A DNA stretch of 64,000 bases from Hyphomicrobiales bacterium (GTDB lineage: Bacteria; Pseudomonadota; Alphaproteobacteria; Rhizobiales; Rhizobiaceae): NCBI GenBank assembly GCA_900471485.1, contig UCEU01000041.1, positions 79,896 through 143,895 on the forward strand. The letters run 5' to 3'. Position numbers and translations under genes: made by a program. Position 1 is the first letter of the stretch; every line of letters starts with the position of its first letter. This document shows, one piece after another, positions 16,793-25,878 of this stretch. The notes beneath the pieces were generated by a model that did not search any database, was not told where the DNA came from, and worked only from the letters and a program-made list of their open reading frames with translations.

Positions 16793-19700
16793 TCAGGCCG
16801 CGTCCTCGATATCCTCGTTGCGCTTGCTCGGCACGTAGTTGAGCACCGGCCCGAGCCAGCGCTCGACCTCGGAGATCTCCATGCCCTTGCGGCCGGCATA
16901 ATCCTCGACCTGATCGCGCTCCACCTTGGCAACGCCGAAGTAGTAGGCGTCGGGATGGCCGATATAGATGCCTGACACGGACGAGCCCGGCCACATGGCG
17001 TAGCTCTCGGTGAGCTTCACGCCGGCGGCGTTTTCAGCATCGAGCAGTGCGAACAGCGTCTTCTTCTCGGTGTGATCGGGCTGCGCCGGATAGCCGGGCG
17101 CCGGGCGGATACCGGCATATTCCTCGGTGATCAGCTGCTCCTTGCTGAGCGCCTCATCCTTGGCATAGCCCCAATATTCGCGGCGCACCTCTTCGTGCAT
17201 GCGCTCGGCAAACGCCTCCGCGAAGCGGTCGGCCAGTGCCTTGACGAGGATCGACGAGTAATCGTCGTTGGCGCGCTCGAAGCGCTCGGCGATCGCCACT
17301 TCCTCGATACCGGCAGTGACGACGAAGCCGCCGACGTAGTCCTGCACGCCGCTGTCGACAGGCGCCACGAAGTCCGACAGCGCCACGTTCGGCCGCCCGT
17401 CGCGCTTCGAAAGCTGCTGGCGCAGCGTGTAGAAGGTCGCGAGATCTTCCTTGCGGCTATCATCCTTGAACAGGCGGATATCGTCGCCGACAGCGCCGGC
17501 CGGCCAGAAGCCGATCACGGCGCGCGGACGGAACCACTTCTCGTCGATGATCTTCTTCAGCATCGCCTGCGCATCCGCCCAGAGCGCGCGCGCCGCCTCG
17601 CCCTGCTTCTCATCCTCGAGAATGGCAGGATAGCGGCCCTTCAGTTCCCAGGTCTGGAAGAAAGGCGTCCAGTCGATGTATTCGGCGAGCGTCGCCAGAT
17701 CGTAGTCCTCGAACACCTTGGTTCCGAGAAAGCTCGGCTTGGCGGGCGCGTAAGCGGCCCAATCGACCTTCTGGGCGTTCTCGCGGGCACGCGCCAGCGG
17801 CAGGCGCACCTTCTCGGCCTCGCTGCGGGCATGGGCCGCGGCAACCTTGGCGTATTCGGCGCGGATATCGGTGATGTAGCCGTCACGGTTTTCGGGCGAC
17901 AGCAGCGACGAGACAACGCCGACCGCGCGGCTGGCATCGGTGACGTAGACCGTCTGGCCCTTGTTATAGCCGGGATGGATCTTCACGGCCGTATGGACGC
18001 GGCTGGTCGTGGCGCCGCCGATCAGGAGCGGCAGGTCCAGACCCTGGCGTTCCATTTCGGCCGCCACATGCACCATCTCGTCGAGCGACGGCGTGATCAG
18101 GCCCGACAGGCCGATGACGTCGACCTTTTCGGCCACCGCCGTCTCCAGGATCTTCGTCGCCGGCACCATGACGCCGAGGTCGATGATCTCGTAATTGTTG
18201 CAGGCAAGCACGACGCCGACGATGTTCTTGCCGATATCGTGAACGTCGCCCTTCACGGTCGCCATCAGGATCTTGCCGGCCGACTTGCGGTCGTCGCCGC
18301 CGTTCAGCCGCTTCTCTTCTTCCATGTAGGGAAGGAGCACGGCCACGGCCTGCTTCATCACGCGTGCCGACTTGACGACCTGCGGCAGGAACATCTTGCC
18401 CGAGCCAAACAGATCACCAACCACGTTCATGCCGGCCATGAGCGGGCCTTCGATGACATGCAGCGGACGGGCCGCGGCAAGGCGCGCCTCTTCCGTATCG
18501 GCATCGATATATTCGGTGATGCCGTTGACCAAAGCGTGTTCAAGCCGCTTTTCGACCGACCATTCGCGCCAGGAGAGATCCTGCACGCGTCCCTCGCGGG
18601 CAGCCCCGCCACGGAACTTCTCGGCCACTTCGAGCAGGCGCTCGGTCGCATCGGCGCGACGGTTCAGCACCACGTCCTCGCAGGCCTCGCGCAGTTCGGC
18701 GTCGATCTGGTCATAGACCGCGAGCTGGCCGGCATTGACGATGCCCATGTCCATGCCCGCCTGGATGGCGTGGTAGAGGAACACGGCATGCATCGCCTCG
18801 CGCACCGGCTCGTTGCCGCGGAACGAGAAGGAGAGGTTCGAAACGCCGCCGGAGATATGCACCAGCGGCATCGTCTTGCGGATCGTGCGCGTCGCTTCGA
18901 TGAAATCGACGCCGTAATTGTTGTGCTCTTCGATGCCGGTCGCAACCGCGAAGACGTTAGGGTCGAAGATGATGTCTTCGGGCGGGAAGCCGGCCTTTTC
19001 GGTGAGCAGCTTGTAGGCGCGCGTGCAGATCTCGACCTTGCGGTCATAGGTATCTGCCTGGCCGGTCTCGTCGAAGGCCATGACGACGACTGCCGCGCCA
19101 TAGGCATGCAGCAGCCTCGCCTGCGCGAGAAAATTCTCCTCGCCCTCTTTCAGCGAGATCGAGTTGACGATCGGCTTGCCCTGAACCCGCTTCAGGCCGG
19201 ATTCGATGATCGAGAACTTGGAACTGTCGATCATGACGGGCACGCGAGCGATATCCGGCTCGGCGGCGATCAGGTTCAGGAACTCGACCATCGCCTTTTC
19301 GGAATCGATCAGGCCTTCGTCCATGTTGATGTCGATGATCTGCGCGCCGTTCTCCACCTGGTCGCGCGCGACATCGAGCGCCGCCGTGTAATCGGCATTG
19401 GTGATCAGCTTGCGGAAGCGCGCCGAGCCCGTGACGTTGGTGCGCTCGCCGACGTTGACGAAGGGGATGTCCTTGGTGAGCTCGAAGGGCTCGAGGCCCG
19501 ACAGCGACATGAAGGGACGATGCTCGGGGATCGGACGCGGCTTGTACTTGGCCACGACCTCGGCGATTGCCTTGATATGTTCAGGCGTCGAGCCGCAGCA
19601 GCCGCCGACGATGTTGACGAGGCCTTCGCGGGCGAACTCGTCGATCTGCGCCGCCATCAGCTCGGGCGTCTCGTCATACTGGCCGAACTCGTTGGGAAGG

Positions 19701-20566
19701 CCGGCATTCGGATAGGCGCAGATGAAGGTATCGGCAACGCCAGACAGCTCCTGCAGGTGCGGACGCATGGCGTTGGCGCCGAGCGCGCAGTTCAGGCCGA
19801 TCGTGAATGGGTTGGCGTGGCGCACCGAGTTCCAGAAGGCAGACGGCGTCTGGCCCGACAGCGTGCGGCCGGAAAGGTCGGTGATTGTGCCTGAGATCAT
19901 GACCGGCAGGCGGATGCCCTTGGCCTCGAAGCGCTCCTCGCAGGCGAAGATCGCAGCCTTGGCGTTCAGCGTATCGAAGATCGTCTCGATCAGGATGATA
20001 TCGGCGCCGCCATCGATCAGGCCGTCGATCTGTTCGGCATAGGCGATCCGCAGGTCGTCGAAGGTGATCGCGCGAAAGCCCGGATTGTTGACGTCGGGCG
20101 AGATCGAGGCCGTGCGGTTGGTCGGGCCGATGGCGCCGGCCACGAAACGACGGCGGCCATCCTCGCGCTCGGCGCGGATGCAGGCGCGGCGCACGACTTC
20201 GGCGCCTTCCTTGTTCAGCGCATAGACCTCGCCTTCCATTGCATAGTCCGCCTGCGCGATGCGGGTGGAGGAGAAGGTGTTGGTCTCGAGAATATCAGCG
20301 CCGGCCTTGGCGTATTTGTAGTGGATCTCCTCGATCGCATCCGGCTGCGAGAGGATCAGAAGGTCGTTGTTGCCCTTCTGGTGACAGGCGCAGCCGATGA
20401 AGCGGTCGCCGCGGAAATGATCCTCGTCGAAACCCAGCCCCTGGATCTGCGTGCCCATGGCGCCGTCAAGGACGAGAATGCGTTCGCCGGCGGCTTTCCT
20501 GAGCGCTGCAAACACTTCACTGCCGTCGCGCTTTTCCCCTTCGGGGCCAAACAGATTGTTGAACAC
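16793..20566 (-). CDS. metH: Cobalamin-dependent methionine synthase
   Basis: The 1257-residue protein has the full MetH layout. The homocysteine-binding domain carries the GGCCGS zinc motif near residue 320. It is followed by the pterin (methyltetrahydrofolate) domain (about 360-620), the cobalamin cap, the B12 domain with DVHDIGKN near residue 778 supplying the cobalt-ligating histidine, and the C-terminal AdoMet-dependent reactivation domain (about 920-1230). It methylates homocysteine to methionine in the cytoplasm. The start is GTG 20566, eight bases after AAGGAG; an ATG at 20587 lies upstream of that ribosome site and is rejected. A 20-bp palindrome lies 45 bp upstream. Confidence 0.97.
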   Translation of the reverse strand: MFNNLFGPEGEKRDGSEVFAALRKAAGERILVLDGAMGTQIQGLGFDEDHFRGDRFIGCACHQKGNNDLLILSQPDAIEEIHYKYAKAGADILETNTFSSTRIAQADYAMEGEVYALNKEGAEVVRRACIRAEREDGRRRFVAGAIGPTNRTASISPDVNNPGFRAITFDDLRIAYAEQIDGLIDGGADIILIETIFDTLNAKAAIFACEERFEAKGIRLPVMISGTITDLSGRTLSGQTPSAFWNSVRHANPFTIGLNCALGANAMRPHLQELSGVADTFICAYPNAGLPNEFGQYDETPELMAAQIDEFAREGLVNIVGGCCGSTPEHIKAIAEVVAKYKPRPIPEHRPFMSLSGLEPFELTKDIPFVNVGERTNVTGSARFRKLITNADYTAALDVARDQVENGAQIIDINMDEGLIDSEKAMVEFLNLIAAEPDIARVPVMIDSSKFSIIESGLKRVQGKPIVNSISLKEGEENFLAQARLLHAYGAAVVVMAFDETGQADTYDRKVEICTRAYKLLTEKAGFPPEDIIFDPNVFAVATGIEEHNNYGVDFIEATRTIRKTMPLVHISGGVSNLSFSFRGNEPVREAMHAVFLYHAIQAGMDMGIVNAGQLAVYDQIDAELREACEDVVLNRRADATERLLEVAEKFRGGAAREGRVQDLSWREWSVEKRLEHALVNGITEYIDADTEEARLAAARPLHVIEGPLMAGMNVVGDLFGSGKMFLPQVVKSARVMKQAVAVLLPYMEEEKRLNGGDDRKSAGKILMATVKGDVHDIGKNIVGVVLACNNYEIIDLGVMVPATKILETAVAEKVDVIGLSGLITPSLDEMVHVAAEMERQGLDLPLLIGGATTSRVHTAVKIHPGYNKGQTVYVTDASRAVGVVSSLLSPENRDGYITDIRAEYAKVAAAHARSEAEKVRLPLARARENAQKVDWAAYAPAKPSFLGTKVFEDYDLATLAEYIDWTPFFQTWELKGRYPAILEDEKQGEAARALWADAQAMLKKIIDEKWFRPRAVIGFWPAGAVGDDIRLFKDDSRKEDLATFYTLRQQLSKRDGRPNVALSDFVAPVDSGVQDYVGGFVVTAGIEEVAIAERFERANDDYSSILVKALADRFAEAFAERMHEEVRREYWGYAKDEALSKEQLITEEYAGIRPAPGYPAQPDHTEKKTLFALLDAENAAGVKLTESYAMWPGSSVSGIYIGHPDAYYFGVAKVERDQVEDYAGRKGMEISEVERWLGPVLNYVPSKRNEDIEDAA

Positions 20567-20610
20567 GGGCGGACTCCTTGACGTCATTATAAAGACAAGC
20601 CGCCCAAATC

Positions 20611-20630
20611 ACATAAAGATATCTTTATGT
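20611..20630. promoter_or_regulatory. Perfect 20-bp palindrome upstream of metH, SahR-type operator candidate
   Basis: ACATAAAGATATCTTTATGT is its own reverse complement. ArsR-family SahR regulators, which respond to S-adenosylhomocysteine, are known to control metH and other methionine-cycle genes in Proteobacteria through AT-rich palindromes of this kind. No sahR gene is in the window, so the assignment is inference from position and form. Confidence 0.65.
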
Positions 20631-20739
20631 CAATATATCAGCGACAATTTCGCCATTGCCGACGCACGGCGGATGACAGACTCGAACGCCCCCTATATAG
20701 GCAATTTCAAAGCATTGTGTATGAAATCGGAGGAGTATC

Positions 20740-21999
20740 ATGGCACCTGCAATCGGCGACGCCGCGCTCGGCAACTGGACCACACGCACCTACCACCGCG
20801 ACTGGCTCGTCGCCCAGGCCAATGGCCTGTTCGATTTCTTCCAGCATGACTCCATCAATCCCAAGGGTGGCTTCTACGATCTCGACGACACCGGCAAGCC
20901 GCTCGACGCCGAAGGCCAGGTGCGTCCGATCCACATCGCCTCGCGTGCCGTCCATTGCTTCTCGATCGGCACCCTGCTCGGCCGCCCCGGAGCCTCCGAT
21001 GTCGTCGATCACGGCATGCAGTACATCTGGAACCACCACCGGGACCGGAAGAACGGCGGCTATTTCTGGTCGCTGAACAATGACGGCCCCGTCGACACCA
21101 ACAAGCAGGGCTACGGCCACGCCTTCGTGCTCTTGGCCGCCTCCTCCGCCAAGACCATCGGCCACCCGCTTGCGGACGGCATGCTCGCCGATATCACCGA
21201 GGTGCTGAACACCCGCTTCTGGGAAGACAAGCACGGCGCCATCGCCGAGGAATTCACCGCCGACTGGCAGCCGCTCGACGGCGGCACCTATCGCGGCCAG
21301 AACTCCAACATGCACCTGACCGAGGCCCTGATGGCCGCCTTCGAGGCAACCGGCAACCGCGATTACCTCACCAAGGCCGAAAGCATCGCCGACCTCGTCA
21401 TCCGCCGCGCCGCCGGCTCCGTCGACTGGCGCGTCGCCGAGCACTTCGACACAGAGTGGAAGCTCGACAAGACCTACTATCACCCGAACGAGATGTTCCG
21501 CCCAGCCGGCACCACGCCCGGCCACTCGCTGGAATGGGCGCGCCTGCTGCTGCAGCTCTGGGCGCTCGGCGGCAAGAAGCTGGAATGGCTGCCGGATGCC
21601 GCCAAGGGCCTGTTCTCGCAGGCAATGGCGCTCGGCTGGGACGACGAAAAGGGCAGCTTCTTCTACACGCTCGACTGGGAAGACCGCCCGGACAAGCGCC
21701 AGAAGATGTGGTGGCCCGCCTGCGAGGGTGCGGCCGCCGCCCACTATCTCAACGAACACCTGCCGAGCGACTACCACGAAGAGAGCTACCGCAAGATCTG
21801 GAACGTCATCGAGCGCCGCTTCATCGACCACAAAAACGGCGGCTGGCACGAGGAACTGACGGAAGACATGGTCCCCGCCCACACCATCTTCCCCGGCAAG
21901 GGCGACATCTACCACGCCCTGCAAGCCTGCCTCATCCCCCTCTTCCCGGCGACCGGCAGCCTGACCAAGGTGATCCCGGAAGCCGGTGGCAAGATCTGA
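20740..21999 (+). CDS. AGE family epimerase/isomerase (mannose isomerase-like)
   Basis: The 419-residue protein belongs to the N-acylglucosamine 2-epimerase family, an (alpha/alpha)6 barrel. Conserved active-site segments are visible: GYGHAF (about 126-131), EEFTADW (about 170-176), NMHLTEA (about 190-196) and PACEGAAA (about 326-333). Agrobacterium members of this family interconvert mannose or lyxose with their ketoses, so an aldose-ketose isomerase is the best guess. The start is ATG 20740 with GGAGG upstream. It is divergent from metH and ends at a strong terminator. The substrate is not certain. Confidence 0.85.
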   Translation: MAPAIGDAALGNWTTRTYHRDWLVAQANGLFDFFQHDSINPKGGFYDLDDTGKPLDAEGQVRPIHIASRAVHCFSIGTLLGRPGASDVVDHGMQYIWNHHRDRKNGGYFWSLNNDGPVDTNKQGYGHAFVLLAASSAKTIGHPLADGMLADITEVLNTRFWEDKHGAIAEEFTADWQPLDGGTYRGQNSNMHLTEALMAAFEATGNRDYLTKAESIADLVIRRAAGSVDWRVAEHFDTEWKLDKTYYHPNEMFRPAGTTPGHSLEWARLLLQLWALGGKKLEWLPDAAKGLFSQAMALGWDDEKGSFFYTLDWEDRPDKRQKMWWPACEGAAAAHYLNEHLPSDYHEESYRKIWNVIERRFIDHKNGGWHEELTEDMVPAHTIFPGKGDIYHALQACLIPLFPATGSLTKVIPEAGGKI

Positions 22000-22007
22000 C
22001 ACTGAAC

Positions 22008-22040
22008 AAGGCGGCGCCGCATCCACGGCGCCGCCTTTAT
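22008..22040. terminator. Rho-independent terminator after AGE-family gene
   Basis: AAGGCGGCGCCG (22008-22019) pairs perfectly with CGGCGCCGCCTT (22026-22037), then TTAT. The gene on the other strand ends at 22042, so it can act in both directions. Confidence 0.85.
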
Positions 22041-22041
22041 T

Positions 22042-22620
22042 TCACGACGAAGGAATGCGCGGCTCCTCGACCAGATAGAACTCCGCGACCGGTGTAACGT
22101 CGGAGACGAAGAAGCCGAAGTTCGATTGCTCCTTGGGATCGACGTGGCCTTCGTCGAAATTCAGCCGATCAAAGCTCTCGAAGCGGCTTTCGAAATGCCT
22201 GAAGCTGCTGGAGGAGATCAGCGATGGATTGGGGTCAGCCTGCCCGAACGACAGGCCGTCCTCGAAATCGCTGGGCTTGCCGCGGATTTCCTGAAGTTCG
22301 AAACCGAAACCGATCCAAGCGAGCCCGCTCTCGTTCACCGCCACCACGCGCAGATGAAACGAGCCCGGCACCGTTGCGTTCAGCTCGGCGGGTTTGGCGA
22401 AGCGGATCACCAGCGTCACCGGCGCGAGACTGTCGAACGCCTCTCGAATCTCGATCGGATCCTCTCGCGTGCCAGCGCCTGATATGGACAGGATGCGGAA
22501 GCCGCCGAGTTCGTCGGAGAAAGAATAGCCCCCCGCATACCAGCGACCGTCATCGGCCCGCCCGGCGCTGATCAGCGCCAGGGAAAGCAACGCCGCAAGA
22601 ATTCGCCAACGACGCGTCAT
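22042..22620 (-). CDS. Secreted protein of unknown function
   Basis: The start is placed at ATG 22620, where a Sec signal peptide begins (MTRRWRILAALLSLAL, cut near SAGRADD); AGGA precedes it. The longer upstream frame covers the promoter of the neighbouring gene and is not coding. The mature part of about 170 residues is beta-rich and acidic, with no cysteine pairs or catalytic motif I recognise. A periplasmic or extracellular location is likely. It stands alone, convergent with the AGE-family gene. Confidence 0.65.
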   Translation of the reverse strand: MTRRWRILAALLSLALISAGRADDGRWYAGGYSFSDELGGFRILSISGAGTREDPIEIREAFDSLAPVTLVIRFAKPAELNATVPGSFHLRVVAVNESGLAWIGFGFELQEIRGKPSDFEDGLSFGQADPNPSLISSSSFRHFESRFESFDRLNFDEGHVDPKEQSNFGFFVSDVTPVAEFYLVEEPRIPSS

Positions 22621-22792
22621 CGATCCTGTTCCCTGATCGAGAGAGCGGCAGCATACATGGAATTTTAACTGCGCGCGATGCGCAACCGGATAGAGCCGGC
22701 GCAATGAATTTCGCGCGCACGAAACCATCATCGGTGCTACCGTGCGCCCGGGCTTCCCCACGAAACATGTGAGTGCAACGCAGGAGCGGAAC

Positions 22793-23062
22793 ATGACGAC
22801 AGTGTTCGTACGGCATGAGGTTTCGGACTATACGGCCTGGCGCAAGGTGTATGACGGCTTCCGTTCGGTGCAGGCGGCAAACGGCGTGATATCAGAGGCG
22901 GTCTACCAATCCGCCGACAACCCCAACGACATCACCGTCACCCACGAATTCGCGACACACGAAGCCGCGAAAGCCTTCATGCAGCTGGAGGAGCTTCGCT
23001 CGGCGATGCGCACCGGCGGCATCGTCGGCGCCCCCACCGTCTGGGTCGTCGAGAAGGCATAA
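22793..23062 (+). CDS. Small dimeric alpha/beta-barrel-like protein (ABM-like)
   Basis: The 89-residue protein starts at ATG 22793 with CAGGAGCGG upstream. Its pattern of a first strand (TTVFVRHEV), an aromatic-rich helix (YTAWRKVYDGF), a second strand (ITVTHEFATHEAAKAF) and a final VGAPTVWVVEK strand resembles the ferredoxin-like dimeric barrel seen in antibiotic-biosynthesis monooxygenases and stress-response proteins. No catalytic residue can be named. It is transcribed away from the secreted-protein gene. Confidence 0.6.
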   Translation: MTTVFVRHEVSDYTAWRKVYDGFRSVQAANGVISEAVYQSADNPNDITVTHEFATHEAAKAFMQLEELRSAMRTGGIVGAPTVWVVEKA

Positions 23063-23069
23063 AGCCGCG

Positions 23070-23095
23070 CCGGCCCGATCGGCATCACGGGCCGG
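23070..23095. terminator. Stem-loop between convergent genes
   Basis: CCGGCCCG (23070-23077) pairs with CGGGCCGG (23088-23095). There is no T run, so it is a weak terminator at best, placed between two convergent genes. Confidence 0.4.
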
Positions 23096-23114
23096 AACTC
23101 TTCCGTACGGCGAT

Positions 23115-23606
23115 TTACGCCAGACGCAGCGCGTCCAGATCCTTGGCCAGCATCAGCGCCAGCGCCTCGACGACGAGATTGTGGTCGTCGCGCTGCGGCA
23201 GGCCGGAAACGGTCACCGAGCCGATACAGCCCGTACCCTTGACGTTGATCGGGAAGCTGCCGCCATGCGGCGCGTAGTCGGCATCCGAAAGACCGTTGTC
23301 GGCCACGGTCTTGCCCTTGGCCTTGAGGTCGAGGCCGATGGCATAGCTGCTGCGGAAGTAGCGCAGCACCAGATTGCGCTTGCGGCGCACCCACTGGACA
23401 TTGTCGGGCGTCACACCGGGAAGAGCGACGTAGAAGACAGGCATCGAATGCAGGTTGATGTCGATGGCAATACCGAGACCGCGCTCGGACCCCAGCTCCT
23501 GCAGCAACTTGCCGAGCTGCCAGGCCGTCGTCAGATCGAAGCTGTCGAAGCGCAGCACCTTCTCCTGCTCGGCAATGCGTGCAAGGTCGTCGTCCGGCAT
23601 GGTCAT
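23115..23606 (-). CDS. UPF0303/HbpS-like (GlcG domain) protein
   Basis: The 163-residue protein matches the UPF0303 branch of the HbpS/GlcG family (PF03928): RKRNLVLRYFRSSYAIG, YAPHGGSFPI and GCIGSVTVSGLPQRDDH are the recognisable stretches. Related proteins bind haem or sit in catabolic operons of glycolate and similar compounds. The start at ATG 23606 has AGAGGAAAC upstream. It is the last gene of a leftward series that begins with an ABC importer, 86 bp behind the flavin-reductase-like gene, so membership in the operon is likely but not proven. Confidence 0.8.
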   Translation of the reverse strand: MTMPDDDLARIAEQEKVLRFDSFDLTTAWQLGKLLQELGSERGLGIAIDINLHSMPVFYVALPGVTPDNVQWVRRKRNLVLRYFRSSYAIGLDLKAKGKTVADNGLSDADYAPHGGSFPINVKGTGCIGSVTVSGLPQRDDHNLVVEALALMLAKDLDALRLA

Positions 23607-23692
23607 GTCTGTTTCCTCTCCTTGAATGCTTTTTGTTGAGCATCGTCAGGAGAGCGAAAAAGTAAAGCGGAATCGTGGTGATACGGCCGCGT

Positions 23693-24304
23693 CTAGAGCT
23701 TCGGCGTCAACATCTCGAAACGGTCGCGGATGGTGCTGCAGGTATCGCCGCCGAGCCGCGCAATGGCATCGAGCGCGGCCGGATCGACCCGCAGCCGCTC
23801 GGGATCGACGACGCCGTCCCGGTAATGCGCATAGACAATCTCGCCCATGATGATCTGCCTTGACTTGCCGAGCTCCAGCGTCACATGCCGTTTGCACTCG
23901 AAGGCCGCCGGCGCCTCGGCGATATAGGGCGACGCCACCTTCGTGCCCGGCACCGCCGTCAGCCCGGCATGCTTCAGCTCGTCGACCCCGCGCGGATATT
24001 TCGAGCCGCAGACATGCATGGCCTCGGCAATCGCGAAGGAGACGATGTTGACGGTGAAGACCTCGGTCATGCGGATATTGTGGCCGGTATCCTTGAAGGA
24101 CATGTCGGGATTGTTCTCGACGCCCAGCGCCAGGATCGGCGGATCGGCCGACAGGCAATTGAAGAAGCTGAACGGCGCCGCGTTGATGCGGCCGTTCTCG
24201 TCCACGGTCGTCACAAGCGCGATCGGCCGCGGCACGACGGTGCCGATCATCAGCTTGTAGCGCTCGCGCTCGCTGAGACTTTCGAAATCGAAGGAAATGG
24301 ACAT
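23693..24304 (-). CDS. Flavin reductase-like / FMN-binding split-barrel protein
   Basis: The 203-residue protein has the flavin reductase-like split-barrel pattern: GTVVPRPIALVTTVDENGRINAAPFSFFN (residues about 21-49) followed by ADPPILALGV and FTVNIVSFAIAEAM. These proteins bind FMN and either supply reduced flavin to a monooxygenase or act on small molecules themselves. No flavin-dependent monooxygenase is encoded in the operon, so the partner is unknown. It starts six bases after the racemase gene, which indicates co-transcription. Confidence 0.85.
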   Translation of the reverse strand: MSISFDFESLSERERYKLMIGTVVPRPIALVTTVDENGRINAAPFSFFNCLSADPPILALGVENNPDMSFKDTGHNIRMTEVFTVNIVSFAIAEAMHVCGSKYPRGVDELKHAGLTAVPGTKVASPYIAEAPAAFECKRHVTLELGKSRQIIMGEIVYAHYRDGVVDPERLRVDPAALDAIARLGGDTCSTIRDRFEMLTPKL

Positions 24305-24310
24305 GTCGGT

Positions 24311-25051
24311 TCAGCCTGCTGCCTGCATGGGTGCGAACCGGCTCATCTCGCCGGCAAAGGGTTTAGCAAGCGGCGCCGCATAGGAGCCACGCTTGCTGGT
24401 GGACAGACCCAGCGACACCAGCGCCTCGGCCTGCTTGACGGCTGCGGCGACGCCATCGACGACGGGCACGCCATAGATTCCCTGCAGTTCGCGGGCCAGA
24501 TCCGTCATCCCGGCGCAGCCGAGCACGATCGCCTCCGCGCCATCTTCAGACAGCGCCCGCTCGATCTCGGCGCGAAGCTTGCCGATCGCGCCCGACGCCT
24601 CATCCTCAAGCTCCAGCACCGGAATGTCAGACGCGCGGACCTTCGCCCGGTCGCCCATGCCATAGCGGCGCACGAGATTGTCGATCAGCACCCGCGAACG
24701 CTCCAGCGTCGTCACCACGGTGAAGCGCTGCGCCAGAAAGCCTGCGGTGGCGACGGCGGCCTCGCAAAGCCCGAGCACCGGCACATCGGCGAAACTGCGC
24801 GCCGCCTCCAGCCCCGTATCGTCGAAGCAGGCGATGACAGCGGCGTCATAGGACCCTGCCCGCTCCTTGAGTTCCGTCAAGAGGCCGGGAATGGCGAGCG
24901 CCCCGTCATAATGCCCCTCGATCGACACCGGCCCCATTCTTGAAGTGGCGGCGATGATCTCGGTGCCGGTGGCGGCAACGAGCCGTGCGGCGGTCGCCGC
25001 CTTCTCGGTCATGCTTGATGTCGTGTTCGGATTGACGATCAGGATGCGCAT
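24311..25051 (-). CDS. Asp/Glu/hydantoin racemase family protein
   Basis: The 246-residue protein starts with the family hallmark NPNTTSSMT (residues 7-15) and has the two catalytic cysteines in IACFDDTG (about residue 75) and VLGCAGM (about residue 187). Members racemise hydantoins, allantoin or acidic amino acids with no cofactor. It lies four bases after a permease gene in an importer operon, so the likely role is inversion of an imported ring amide or D-amino acid derivative in the cytoplasm. No hydantoinase or carbamoylase gene is in the window. Confidence 0.88.
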   Translation of the reverse strand: MRILIVNPNTTSSMTEKAATAARLVAATGTEIIAATSRMGPVSIEGHYDGALAIPGLLTELKERAGSYDAAVIACFDDTGLEAARSFADVPVLGLCEAAVATAGFLAQRFTVVTTLERSRVLIDNLVRRYGMGDRAKVRASDIPVLELEDEASGAIGKLRAEIERALSEDGAEAIVLGCAGMTDLARELQGIYGVPVVDGVAAAVKQAEALVSLGLSTSKRGSYAAPLAKPFAGEMSRFAPMQAAG

Positions 25052-25055
25052 GCGA

Positions 25056-25877
25056 TCAGCTTGTCTTTGCCTGGCGCCCGCGCAGCATCATCATGATACC
25101 GAGCGCGACGAGAATGATGGTGAAGGAAAACAGCGTCGTCACCGTGCCCAGCGCATAGAGTACCGGCGTCGTCACGTTGGTCGTCATCCCGTAGATCTCC
25201 AGCGGCAGCGTGTTGTAGCTGCCAGAGGTCATCAGCGTGCGGGCGAACTCGTCATAGGAGAGCGTGAAGCCGAACAGGCCGACGCCGATCAGGCTGGGCG
25301 CGATCATCGGCAGCACGACATGCACGAACGTCTGCCACGAGCTCGCCCCGAGATCGCGCGCCGCCTCTTCGTAAGCCGGCGAGAAGCGGTTGAAGACGGC
25401 GAACATGATCAGCACGCCGAAGGGCAGCGTCCATGTCAGATGCGCGCCGAAGGCAGATGAGTACCATGCCGGCTTCAGCCCGCCCTGCTGGAACACCACG
25501 CCGATGCCGAGCGAGATGATGATCGACGGCACCACGAGGCTGGCAACCGTCGCGTAGAACAACAGCGTCGCACCACGAAACCGGCGGCGGAAGGCAAGGC
25601 CCGCGAGCAACGACACCACGACGGTGACGACCATGACCATCAGGCCCAGCGAGAAGGAGCGGCGGAACGAAGCCCCGAAATCGCCCACCGCCTGCTTTTC
25701 GAACAGGTTGAAGAACCAGTGGACGGAGACCCCGTTGAGCGGGAATGTCAGGCCGCCATCCGGCCCCTGGAAGGAGAGGATGAGGATCGCCGACAGCGGG
25801 CCGTAGAGGAACAGCACGAAGACGATGAAGAAGGCGGCGAGCACGTAGAATTCGAGGGTGCGCTTTTCGTGGCTCAT
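25056..25877 (-). CDS. ABC transporter permease (PotC-like)
   Basis: The 273-residue protein has six membrane helices and the docking loop EEAARDLGASSWQTFVHVVLP (about 165-185). It belongs to the polyamine/opine/phosphonate class of binding-protein-dependent permeases. It starts one base after the end of the other permease gene. The pair forms the channel of the importer with the Tat-exported binding protein. Confidence 0.9.
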   Translation of the reverse strand: MSHEKRTLEFYVLAAFFIVFVLFLYGPLSAILILSFQGPDGGLTFPLNGVSVHWFFNLFEKQAVGDFGASFRRSFSLGLMVMVVTVVVSLLAGLAFRRRFRGATLLFYATVASLVVPSIIISLGIGVVFQQGGLKPAWYSSAFGAHLTWTLPFGVLIMFAVFNRFSPAYEEAARDLGASSWQTFVHVVLPMIAPSLIGVGLFGFTLSYDEFARTLMTSGSYNTLPLEIYGMTTNVTTPVLYALGTVTTLFSFTIILVALGIMMMLRGRQAKTS

Positions 25878-25878
25878 C

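Noticed and set aside
17072..19894. A 940-codon open frame on the strand opposite metH
   Set aside because: It lies wholly inside metH, lacks a ribosome site and has arginine-, histidine- and glycine-rich low-similarity sequence typical of antisense frames in high-GC DNA. The metH frame is certain.
20567..20739. A possible SAM riboswitch in front of metH
   Set aside because: The 173-bp gap shows a palindromic protein-binding site and no riboswitch-like set of helices; the space between palindrome and start is too short.
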